From Cephalotus follicularis (Eukaryota > Streptophyta > Magnoliopsida > Oxalidales > Cephalotaceae): a DNA stretch of 64,000 nt. Of this stretch, positions 21,879 to 31,834 are shown piece after piece (within the stretch, counting starts at the first letter, position 1; each line of letters starts with the position of its first letter). The translations under genes and the position numbers were made by a program. The notes beneath the pieces were generated by a model that ran no database searches, had not been told where the DNA came from, and saw nothing but the letters and a program-made list of their open reading frames with translations. Location of the stretch: NCBI GenBank assembly GCA_001972305.1, contig BDDD01000556.1:223828-287827 (forward strand). The letters are read 5' to 3'.

Positions 21879-22931
21879 CTGTCCACATACAAAACAAGCT
21901 CCACTGACTTTATAACAGGTACCGACTGGATGATACCTACCACAAGCATCACATCTAGCAATCTGAACGTCGGGGTTACCCCCATCAGCTCCCTGTGCAT
22001 TCTTCTGATCATTTCCTTGCTGACGCTGTTGATTATCATCTTTATTCTGCTTGTGATTCCTCTTATATTGCTTACCTCCTCTGCCCCTGTTCCATGAACT
22101 GCCTTAACCCATGCTCTGCTGTCCATAATCTTGTTCACTCCTACACTGCTTCTTATCCCTTTCCTGACGTGCTGCCTGGAAGTCCAATCTCTCCAGCTCA
22201 ATGTTTTTCGCGGCATTAGCAACTTCAGCTACATCCATAAACTTGGAGTCTATCAGCTTTCCCCGAAATTGGTAATGCAACTTCCACTTAAACTTTTCAG
22301 CTTGTTCCGATGCAAACCCAGCCACGGATCCAGCAAACCCAGCCAATCTAGTGAAACGGGCCAAGAACTCTGAAACTGTTTCTCCATCCTTCTGCCTGGT
22401 GTTAACGAATTCTCTAGCATAGGCCTCCTTATCAGCAGTGGGAAAATACTGTTGGTAGAAGACATCTCGGAACTCAGACCACGTCAGAGCATCTGCATAA
22501 CCTTCACCCTTAGCCGAATTCAGAGTATTCCACCACTTCTGAGCATCCCCTTTGAGTTTGTAAGCCGCCAACTTTACCTTCTGCCGATCATCACACCTCA
22601 GAACATTAAAGATCTTCTCCATGTGTGCTATCCAATGTTCGGCTTCCACAGGTGTCACAGCCGAACTGAAGGACTGTGGCCTCTGCTTCTGAAACCGCTT
22701 AAGCCAAACATGAGTAGGTGTGCCATGCCTATCCCCAGTTTCCATATCCCTCTGAACCTCTAGCAGAGCATTCTCTTCAACAACTTGTTCCCGATTCTGT
22801 TGTTGCATAACACGATTCACTTCCTGAGCAACTGCCTAACGAACCAACTCTTCCACAGAAGGCTCGTTTCTGACTTCATCTCGAGCCCCAGCTGGTGCAG
22901 TTCTCTGAGGAGTATTTCTTGAGCGTACCAT
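21879..22931 (-). pseudogene. gag: E2 gag
   Basis: The ATG at 22929-22931 lies about 155 bases after the primer-binding site on the minus strand and begins MVRSRNTPQRTAP. TAG at 22836-22838 interrupts it early. The long middle part holds the capsid core (PVEAEHWIAHMEKIF, KLKGDAQKWWNTL, FNQQYFP-like FYQQYFPTADKEAYAREF). TAA at 22104-22106 follows in the basic linker. Two zinc knuckles then come, C-DA-C-x4-H-x4-C and [14 protein letters not shown], the second overlapping the pol frame. It would encode the particle protein. Confidence 0.92.
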
Positions 22932-23085
22932 CTACGAAAGAAACCGAAACACGTGATATCAAACCGAAACACAAAAATCAAAACAGAAAACATATCAGAA
23001 AGGCCGAAACATAACAGTCCTAACCCAAGTCTACCCAAGCTCACAGGTTAAACCTAGTTAGGTCTTATAAGGAACAAAACCTATT

Positions 23086-23096
23086 CTCTGATACCA
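23086..23096 (-). other. E2 primer-binding site (tRNA-iMet)
   Basis: On the minus strand TGGTATCAGAG lies five bases inside the 5' LTR end at 23102. It is complementary to the initiator tRNA-Met 3' end. Confidence 0.92.
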
Positions 23097-23101
23097 TAAA
23101 C

Positions 23102-26100
23102 TGTAACACCCCCGATCTGTGGGAGTCGCCACAAGTGCATATAACGGAAACTTAACATAACATATCATATTAAAAACGTTCATCTTTATTAAAAACGTGA
23201 TGGTTTAAAGCATAACCAATAACATACTGAAACTGATCATAACTGAAACTTATTCATAATCCCAAAAGTCATAAAAACGAAATAACATATTGTTTATTAA
23301 ATGGTTCCACTATGACCACATAAACATAAGCGATCAACTCCTAGATGATCCTCGGACATATGGGAGTCACTCTCATCACACATTGCCCCTTTGCTCCTGA
23401 TAACCATCCGCATGGAAACAAAAACGCGGCTGAGAAAACCTCAGTACGGATATAGAATATAAAACTGTAAACGATATTTTAAAGCAAGAAGATTTCAAAA
23501 ATATCTTAAAACAAAAATCTTGAGCAATAAAATAATTTAAACATACTTCGTAAATGCCCACGGCAAAACATGTAAACCAAGTTCATAACTTTGAAACCAT
23601 AAAGTATACCTTTCCAAAACATAGGATCCATAACTGAGCACCCAAAACATATCAGAAACCCATAGTAGCAAGGGGTTCGCGACACCCACATTGCCAAATA
23701 GAATTGCAGTGTACGGCACTACACATACAATTCCCATATCCCAAAACATATAACTAGGATCGATCCATACGCCTCTATCCCTAATCCTATCCAAGGATAT
23801 CCCAGAGAGACGTCGTAAACCAATCACACAGTTACGGAAAGTGTCATGCCCTCGTGCCAGGCTCACAGCATGCCTATGGTACCCCCATAGGTGGTTATAA
23901 AAGCTCAGTATTTCACCATTTCAAAACTATGATTTCATCAAATCAATTTAAAATACGTAGAAAGATTTCCCAAACATAAACATAAATCGTTCTCAAACGA
24001 TATAAACACATGCTTTCATAATCGGAAAAATCAACTCATTTAATTTCACAATAAAGAGATGATTGCATAACATTTCGTAAACACGTCATAACTGATTTCA
24101 TAAAGTCAAAAATATTTACCTCATAACATATCAAGTGGCTTTATTTTCAAAATCCCAATATAACGGAGTTCATAAACCAAAAGGGAACTCATTCATAAAA
24201 CTGAATAATAACCCAAAACAAGAATCCGTATTTATTCTCAAAACAGAATAGAATCAGTAAGAGTTTATCAAAGAACGAAAATCCGTACTTTAATCATAAA
24301 GGTGAAACGAAACAGTTTCAATAAAATCAGATAGCCAAAGAACAGAAAATCCGTACTATAACATAATCCGAATTTATTTTAAATAAACCGACAGAGAACC
24401 CAAAGAAAGGAGAATCCGTACCTTAGCAGGTCGAAAATCTAAACGACTAGAATATCGAACAAAAGCACTCTATAAGCATCTTAAACTCCACCACTGATGA
24501 TACCAATACCTAAACATATGAGTCAAAACATCACATAACATAAAAAGGACAAAACAGTAAAATTGCCATAAACTGTCGATAGTTTGTTCTTAGGCGTCGA
24601 CGGTTTCAAAGCGTCGAGCAAAGATTCGAATTACCAAAGCACAAAACAGTACAAAGCGGCGACGCTCAGAACGAAAGCGTCGACGGTTTACGCTAGTCAC
24701 AGAATACCAATTGCAGAAAATTTCTTGCAAAACATGAGTAAATCTTATTTTTAAAAATCAATGAGAACAAACAATGATATGCAGGTTTTGTGACATGTTA
24801 TACCAATTCGAAAATGCCAGTATATACTATCTTAGTGCATGATCAAAAGTAAAACAAAGGTATGGAAATTTTGAATTAAAATTTCTGGTTTAGAACAGTT
24901 TGTAAATCGTGCACCATATTCCGAATTTTTCTGTATAAATCCTAATATCAGTGACATATATATATATCTACATACGTCAATAGCATGATTTCTTTGTTTT
25001 TAAGCATCAACATTACAAGTTATGCATAAAACCCATGAATGAACATACAGCAGAAATTTAGTTTCAACAGCCTTCCAAAATCATGCTCGAAATCAAGTTA
25101 TAGTCGGTTTTAATACAAATTAAAGGATGATACAGAAACTACATACCTTCAGAAAACGTCGAAATCGGTGTAGAAAAATGCGTTCAAGGTTGCTGTTCGT
25201 GTTTGTAAAAAGTGCAGATATGAGTTTTGAATTTTAAAAGAATTTTGTCTGATAAATGCACAAATCCATGTTTTAATTGTCAAAATCGGTATTTTAAGAC
25301 ATTACCATACTAACCAAAACGCGTTGAAAACTTAAGGAAATTGGATAGCCAGAAAAAGGAAAGAATCCAACCTTCCAAAAACACTGTCACCGTCCAAACT
25401 GGCATGGAAAGCCGACTAAAGCGTCGACTATTTACTTAAAGCATCGACGGTTAAACGCTTAAACACAAAACGCGTCAAAGTCACACGTTTAGGCGTCGAC
25501 GTGTCTCACACAGCAGACAAAGCGTCGGCGGTTCTAATAAGAGCAACGTCAATAGCATGATTTCTTTGTTTTTAAGCATCAACATTACAAGTTATGCATA
25601 AAACCCATGAATGAACATACAACAGAAATTTAGTTTCAATATGCTTCCAAAATCATGCTCAAAATTAAGTTATAGTCGGTTTTAATACAAATTAAAGGAT
25701 GATACAGAAACTACATAGTACTAGCTACAATTTTCGTTTAGAAATTACCTTCAGAAAACGTCGAAATCAGTGTAGAAAAATGCGTTCAAGATTGCTGTTC
25801 GTGTTTGTAAAATGTGCAGATATGAGTTTTGAATTTTAAAAGAATTTTGTCTGATAAATTCACAAATCCGTGTTTTAATTGTCAAAATCGGTATTTTAAG
25901 ACATTACCATACTAACCAAAACGCGTCGAAAACTTAAGGAAATCGGATAGCCCGAAAAAGGAAAGAATCCAACCTTCCAAAAACACTGTCACCGTCTAAA
26001 CTGGTATGCAAAGCCGACTAAAGCGTCGACTGTTTACTTAAAGCGTCGACGGTTAAAGGCTTAAACACAAAACGCATCGAAGTCACACGTTTAGGCGTCG

Positions 26101-26278
26101 ACGTGTCTCACACAGCAGACAAAGCGTTGGCGGTTCGAATAAGAGCGTCGGCGCTTTGTGCCCAGAAAACAAAATAAAAGAAATTCAAACCAAAAATCAA
26201 AGCATTCACAAACCATAGCATATATCAAAAGCTATAAACCCAACATAAAACATGTTAGCATAGGAACGGGATATTATA
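23102..26278 (-). repeat. E2 5' LTR, enlarged and chimeric
   Basis: At 3177 bp this is about 650 bp longer than its partner. From about 24764 to 25545 it appears identical to the 3' LTR. At 25546 it jumps back 572 bases and repeats the LTR head in a clearly different version, with many substitutions and an extra ~30-base piece near 25719. It then reaches its end TGTAATATCCC (minus strand; one base differs from the 3' LTR copy). The part from 23102 to about 24760 differs from the 3' LTR by scattered substitutions and small indels. Confidence 0.93.
24974..26150 (-). repeat. 572-bp internal duplication in E2 5' LTR
   Basis: The word ACGTCAATAGCATGATTTC begins at 24974 and again at 25546. The two copies, 24974-25545 and 25546 to about 26150, differ by substitutions and an insertion, so they were not made by a recent simple duplication of one sequence. 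Confidence 0.9.
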
Positions 26279-27134
26279 TTAAGGGTATGGATCTACGCGT
26301 TTAAAGTTGTTTTCAAGTTATAATTGACCATTGGAGCTTATAGCTTCCTTTGGATCAAGTTTTAAGCGGATTTAAGGGAGTTTAAAGGGATTTGGATTGA
26401 TTTTCTAACGACAAAATGAAGCTGCTCCAAGGCTTAACCGTCGACACCTTAATCTTAACCGTCGACGCTTTGCCTAATGCATGAACTGTCGATGCTTCAT
26501 GCAATTGTCGACGCTTTAAAGAGCAACACTTAACTGGCAACACTTTGCCCACCTTAACCATCAACGCTTTGGCTTAAAAGGTCGGTGCTTTTCCCTTTTT
26601 TATACAAAATGAAATGATTGCAACCCCTTTTCAACACCAAATGCATTTATCTTCAAATGGGTTCTATAGGAAGCCTCCGTAAGTCCTTGTAACCTATGTG
26701 AACCCTCATTTAACACAATTGATCCTCAAATCAATTCTCAAAATGAATTTCAATGAAGTTTCAATAAAAGAGTTTTATTAACTTTCATAGGGACCGAAAT
26801 AGGGTATGTGGAACCTAAGGGAACACCATTAGGGACTAGAACCTTCGGGGACTAGTATTACAAAAAACGTATGAAGGGTAAAGGAAGGGGTTGACGGATG
26901 GATCCCACTTGATCCTTTAGGGTTAGGTCCCTATCCTTTAAATGATTTTTTGGTTTTAAGGGTTTTAAGGTTAGGGATTATAATTGATGCTGTTTCAGAC
27001 TTGTCGAGATAACCCATTCCTAATCTTCACTCCGTCATGGAGGTTAGGGATGTTTAACCATAGGGTACAAAAACCCACTTTAGGGGTGAACCTACGGGGA
27101 GATATCGCATTGTGGACCTACGGGGAGAAATCCT
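26279..27134 (+). other. LTR-like host of E2, right part, and flank
   Basis: This continues the sequence left of E2 after the TTAAG duplication. It has a cluster of GTCGAC-type words at 26433-26590 (AACCGTCGACGCTTT and variants). A possible LTR end, AGTATTACA, lies at about 26863. From 26864 to 27134 I recognise nothing, except that TG(A/G)ACCTACGGGGAGA occurs twice, about 30 bases apart, just before the C2 junction. No gene is visible. Confidence 0.45.
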
Positions 27135-27149
27135 CCAATTTGTGAATCA

Positions 27150-28078
27150 TGTTTGCAAGGTAAGATGACCAAATCTCTCTTCTCTGCTCAAGGAGATAGG
27201 GCAGTGGACATATTAGGAATTGTCCACACTGACGTATGTGGACCGATGTCGATCAGTGCACGTGGAGGATTTCTTTACTTCATTACCTTTACCGATGATT
27301 TATCTCGGTATGGGTACGTGTTTATGATGAAACACAAGTCTGACTTTCGAGAGGTTCAAGGATTATAGACACGAAGTGGAAAAGAAAATAGGTAAGGTTA
27401 TAAAGACTCTTTAGTTGGACCGAGCTGGTGAATACCTGTCTGCTAAATTCCAAGGTTATCTAAGAGATAACGGATTTCCCTCTCAGTGGAAACCTCGTGG
27501 GACACCTCAACATAATGGTGTATCCGAACGGAGGAATCGGACCTTAATAAATATGGTCCGGTCTGTGATGTCTTTTACTGATCTTCCTACCTCCATATAG
27601 GGATATGAGCTGGAAGTGGCAGCGTACGTCCTTAAACAAATTCCTTCAAAATCCGTCCCCTCCACCCCATACGAGGTATGGACATGAAGGAAACCCACCC
27701 TCGAACATTTGAGGATTTGGGGCTGTCCAGCATATGTAAGAAGGCTGGAGCCTTCTAAGCTGGAGGCACGGTCGGACCGATGCCGGTTTGTGGGGTATCC
27801 TAAAGAAACCAAAGGATACTACTTCTACCTTCCCAACAAACAAAAGGTTATCGTTTCGTGCAATGCTATATTCTTAGAGAAGGAATACCTTCTCCAAGGA
27901 GACAGTGGGAGCAAGGTGGAACTCCAGGAGTTACCATCGGTTGAAGAACCACAAGATGATGAGGAATTAGAGGTTGGTATCTCTAGAGACATAGTTGGGG
28001 TAAGACCTCAACCTGAGGTAAGATCTCAGTTAGGCACTACTCTGGTGAGGAGATCAAGCAGGGTTTTGAAAGCACCTT
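27150..28078 (+). pseudogene. pol: C2 integrase
   Basis: It begins in the zinc/linker region (GKMTKSLFSAQGDRAVDIL), with the first catalytic Asp block (IVHTDVCGPM) and FITFTDDLSRYGYV. A frame loss follows near 27366. It resumes at about 27415 with the DDE block (DRAGEYLSAKF, RGTPQHNGVSERRNRTL), where the catalytic Glu is in VSERRN. A stop at 27598 and a frame change come next, then the C-terminal part (WGCPAYVRRLEPSKLEARSD, RFVGYPKETKGYYFY). A terminal stop pair at about 28078 breaks the link to RT. Confidence 0.88.
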
Positions 28079-29717
28079 GATAAATGTGGCTATCTCATTG
28101 AAGGCACTGACGAACCCAATGTCATCAAGGATGACGAGCCTATCAGCTATCTAGAGGCAGTGCAAGGCACTGAATCAGAGGCACCTCTAGGAGCTACGCA
28201 ATCCAAGATGGACTCCATCTATGCCAACCAAGTATGGAACTTGGTCGACGCACCTGAAGGAATAGTACCTATTGGGTGCAAATGGATCTTCAAGAAGAAG
28301 ATTGGCGTTGATGGAAAGATTGAGACTTATAAAGCACGATTAGTCACGAAAGGGTATAGGCAAAGACATGGAGTTGACTATATTGAAACTTTCTCGCCAG
28401 TTGTAATGCTTAAGTCAATCCGGATTTTGCTTGCTATTGCCGCTCATTATGATTATGAGATATGGCAAATGGGTGTCAAGACGATGTTCTTGAATGGACG
28501 TCTTGAAGAGGACATTTACATGTCTTAACCCGAGGGGTTTACATCCAAGGAGCATCAACACATGGTGTGCAAACTCCAAAGGTATATCTATGACCTTAAG
28601 CAGGCATCTCGTAGCTGGAATATCCATTTTGATGAGGCCGTTAAGGCTTTCAGCTTCATAAAAATGTGGATAAGCCATGTGTCTATCGGAAACAGGATGA
28701 TGCTTGTATCACTTTCTTGGTACTATATGTGGATGACATACTACTCATTAGGAATGATGTCGCTACGTTACAGTCCGTGAAAGTATGGTTAGCCAAGAAC
28801 TTCTCCATGAAGGATTTGGGAGAGGCATCCTATATATTAGGAATAAAGATCTACCGGGATAGTTTTGATAGGTTTCTTGGGCTCTCCCAAGGCCAGTACA
28901 TCAGTAAGGTGCTGAAATGATTTAGTATGGAGAATTCCAAACGTGGCTCGCTGCCAATTGGTCAGGGAATTCACCTCTCCGAGTGGATGGCTCCGCAGAC
29001 ACTTGAGAAGAGGACAAGCATTAGCCGACTGCCTTATGCTTCGGCAGTCGGATCTATCATGTATTCCATGCTTTGTACTAGGATTGATGTTGATCATGCC
29101 TTACGAATGGCAAGCCTATTTTAGTCCAATCCCAGTGAGAAGCCCTGGAAAGCAGTCAAGGGAATCATTAAGTGCCGAAGACGAACTCAGGATCTCTTCT
29201 TGATATATGGAGGAGATAGAGAGTTAAAACTGGAGGGCAACTCTGATTCCAGTTTCAACAGTGATCCGGATGACCACAAGTCTATTACAAGATATGTGTT
29301 TATCCTGAATGGCGGGGCTGTGAGTTGGATGAGTGGGAAGCAGCTGTCTACTGTAGACTCTGTCACAGAAGGAGAATATATTGCTGCCTCAGATGCTGCT
29401 AAGGAAGCTTTTTGGATACGAAAGTTCATTATAGAACTTGGTGTGGTTCCTTCCATCTGTCATCCAGTTGTCGTGTACTGTGACAATGATGGGGCCGTTG
29501 CACAAGCCAGGGAACCAAGGTCTCACAAGAAGTCCAAGCATATTTAGCGGCATTATCATCTGATCAGGGAGATCGTGGAGCGAGGAGACATCATTTTTGA
29601 GAGGGTTGCCTCAGAGGCAAACATAGCAGACCCACTGACCAAAGCTTTAGTGAGCTCTATCCTAGCTCGACACCGGAGTGTAATGGGGTTACTCTATAGG
29701 TCTTCGTGGCTTTTGGG
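28079..29717 (+). pseudogene. pol: C2 reverse transcriptase and RNase H
   Basis: RT starts near 28160, with NQVWNLVDAPEGIVPIGCKW, KARLVTKGYRQRHGVDY and TFSPVVMLKSIRILLA. A TAA at 28526 replaces a Gln codon before PEGFT. The catalytic YVDDILL stands near 28726 after a frame change. Then come FSMKDLGEASYILGIKIYRD, a TGA at 28918, PYASAVGSIMYSMLC and a stop at 29122. RNase H follows with SDSSFNSDPDDHKSITRYVF, GEYIAASDAAKEAFWIRKF and YCDNDGAV. The end reads up to LLGQVGDC at the polypurine tract. Confidence 0.9.
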
Positions 29718-29730
29718 CCAAGTGGGAGAT
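29718..29730 (+). other. C2 polypurine tract
   Basis: CCAAGTGGGAGAT directly precedes TGTTAGG, the LTR start. This is the standard copia arrangement. Confidence 0.9.
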
Positions 29731-30758
29731 TGTTAGGTATAGGGTGACCCTACAAGTAGCTTGTTGTATGTAAAAATGTAATTCACCTTATATATATACA
29801 ATCTTAGATTCCTTTTATGTTACATTGTGCATATTCAAATTAATTATGGCATGCTGGGTGTGATATCCCAACCTTAGTTGTTTTATTCTCAGTGTAAAGT
29901 TAATTGAAAGCACACATGGCACCCGTCACACAAAAGGGTTAGATGTCGTGCCAAGGTGTTATGAGAACGACTACCTTACTCCCTGTGACAAATGTTCCAA
30001 GTCGTAGGTTCACTATCTTAGGGCAACAATAGAACCGGATAGACTTGCCGTGATCACCCCTCGCATCCCAACAGTGGAGGATGGAGTATCTCCTTGCCAT
30101 TTGGATAGAGCCTAGGGGTAATTACGGGGTGCATATTAGTGGTATGTTCACTGAACTTATCCACCATAGGAAACCTATTTGGATAGACCTACCTGTGTTA
30201 ATAGGATTCCTATATGTGTCAGTAGTGCATAGTTACCAGGTGGATAGTAGGCCATACGTGACCTGCCTTGTTCCTTAGACATGAGTGACTGCTTGACATT
30301 GCTTATTGACTGCATGACTTTGATTTATGCCTTACCCAGCTCCAAGAGCTGGCAAACAGGTTGTATTTGGGTCTTGTGGACTCTATGTGCGAGTGTGAGC
30401 TAGTGCGCGATAAGGAACGATACAACCATAGGTTGGGTGATCGACTCTATACTATCTGTGTCAATTGTAGACTTACAAAAACCTAGACAGGTGCCAATGG
30501 AGTGGAGACAAGGTTTCCGGGGAGGTCCACCGATAGTCACAATTTGTAACCAAATTTATAGTCATCGCAACTTCATATAGGGTGACACTTAGTCCATACC
30601 CCAGACTGCGGTCAGAGCCAAGCATGATGAGGGAAACATAGCACATATGCTGACGATATTAGAAAGTATTGGTTTAACTAGTTATCGATTAATTAACGTG
30701 GAAATTAACTAGGAATTGATTCCACGGATCCGGATGGTTATAGGATATCATTCCGGGG
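29731..30758 (+). repeat. C2 3' LTR, first ~1030 bases only
   Basis: This starts TGTTAGGTATAGGG and follows the C3 and LTR2 sequences in order. It ends abruptly in ATTCCGGGG, where related LTRs continue with CTATTTTAATAGTC. About 20 unexplained bases follow before the inverted pre-integrase sequence. Confidence 0.85.
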
Positions 30759-31829
30759 CCACATTTCTCCATCAGTGCCTTGCAAACATGATTCACAAAT
30801 TGGAAAGGACTCCATGTCCTGGATGTCTAAAAGTGCATCCTTAACCAACTGTGATAGTTTAGACTCGCTAGGATGACCTAATCTACAATGCCAAATGTAA
30901 GATTGATTTACATCATTGTTCTCTCGTTGTCTTGTAGAAGTACCTTGCTCTATAGCCAATGGCATATTTTGACTAGTATCTAAGACATAGATCCCATTTT
31001 CTAGATGTCCGGTACCTACTAAGACCTTACTAGAAAACAATAGCAAAAATCCATATGCATTAAATGAGAGCTCCCAGCCCATAGAATATACATAGGATAC
31101 GCTAATAATGTTTCAAACAATGTTCTTAACATAATAACAAGGGTCGAGTCTTATCACAAAACCGCTCGGTAGATACAAATAAAATATTTCTCCAAATTCC
31201 ACAAAGATCCTTGATCCGTCGCCCAATCGTAGGTCCATTGCGTCTCTAGCTCCTAGCACCCTAGCCTCTCGTAAACCCTGAAAAGAGTTACAAATTTTAG
31301 TGCCACAACCTATGTCCAACACCTAACTCGAGCTAACATTGTAAGCTAGGTGGAGTTCAATCATAAAGGTACCTGATCCAGATGCACCTCCAGCAATGGA
31401 AGCAAGATACTCCCTACATTCTTTCTTCTAATGACCTGGCTTCCCGCAATGGAAACATGCCATCTCCTTAGCTAGCTTCTTGATCCTCTCTTTCTAGGCA
31501 GGATCCCCAGCAACCCGCAGTGGCTTCTTGCCCTTCTTATTCTTCTTCTTTATAGGCACCTTGCCCTTGGACTTCGATCCCTTATATCCACCATTGGTTG
31601 AGGAAGTCCTAGAATAGGAAGAAAGAAGCAACACATTTGAATTGGACTTTCCATGGTCCATGTTAGCCTCAGCAGTCTGGAGCATCTCCACGAGCTCCAG
31701 TAGAGAACATTCCACCTTATTCATGTGGAAGTTTGTGATGAACTGAGAAAATGACTTAGGGAGGGACGACAACATAAGATCGATGTGAAAATCGTTGTCC
31801 ATGATCAAGCCCAATTGAGCCAATTGCTC
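30759..31829 (-). pseudogene. gag-pol: C2 gag C-terminus, protease and pre-integrase
   Basis: On the minus strand, from right to left, come the capsid end (DNDFHIDLMLSSLPKSFSQF, NMDHGKSNSNV) and a Lys-rich linker. A zinc knuckle follows at about 31420-31465 (CFHCGKPGH, stop, KKEC; a TAG replaces the usual Trp). The protease has LDIGCGTKIC where the family has LDSGCGT, so the catalytic triad is altered. Then comes DLRLGDGSRIF, and the pre-integrase domain (YIWHCRLGHPSESKLSQLV) ends at SFPICESCLQG. This part is inverted relative to the rest of C2. Confidence 0.88.
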
Positions 31830-31834
31830 AATTA

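Larger units (their letters stand above)
15829..26278 (-). mobile_element. E2: full-structure Ty3/gypsy Tekay-type element
   Basis: Two LTRs (right one 5', left one 3' because the element lies on the minus strand) enclose gag, protease, RT, RNase H, integrase and a C-terminal chromodomain-like tail. The target duplication TTAAG is intact (15824-15828 and 26279-26283). The primer-binding site and polypurine tract are in place. At least six in-frame stops and one deletion with frameshift kill the polyprotein. The integrase tail marks it as a chromovirus, and the long LTRs fit the Tekay/Del lineage. Confidence 0.95.
27135..30758 (+). mobile_element. C2: 3' half of a Ty1/copia element (plus strand)
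   Basis: Integrase, RT, RNase H, a polypurine tract and the first ~1030 bases of the 3' LTR lie in order on the plus strand. The 5' half of what seems to be the same element lies on the minus strand immediately to the right (30759 onward). A 26-bp stretch at 27135-27160 recurs inverted at 30778-30803, exactly at the protein break between pre-integrase and integrase. It is the same family as C3. Confidence 0.85.
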
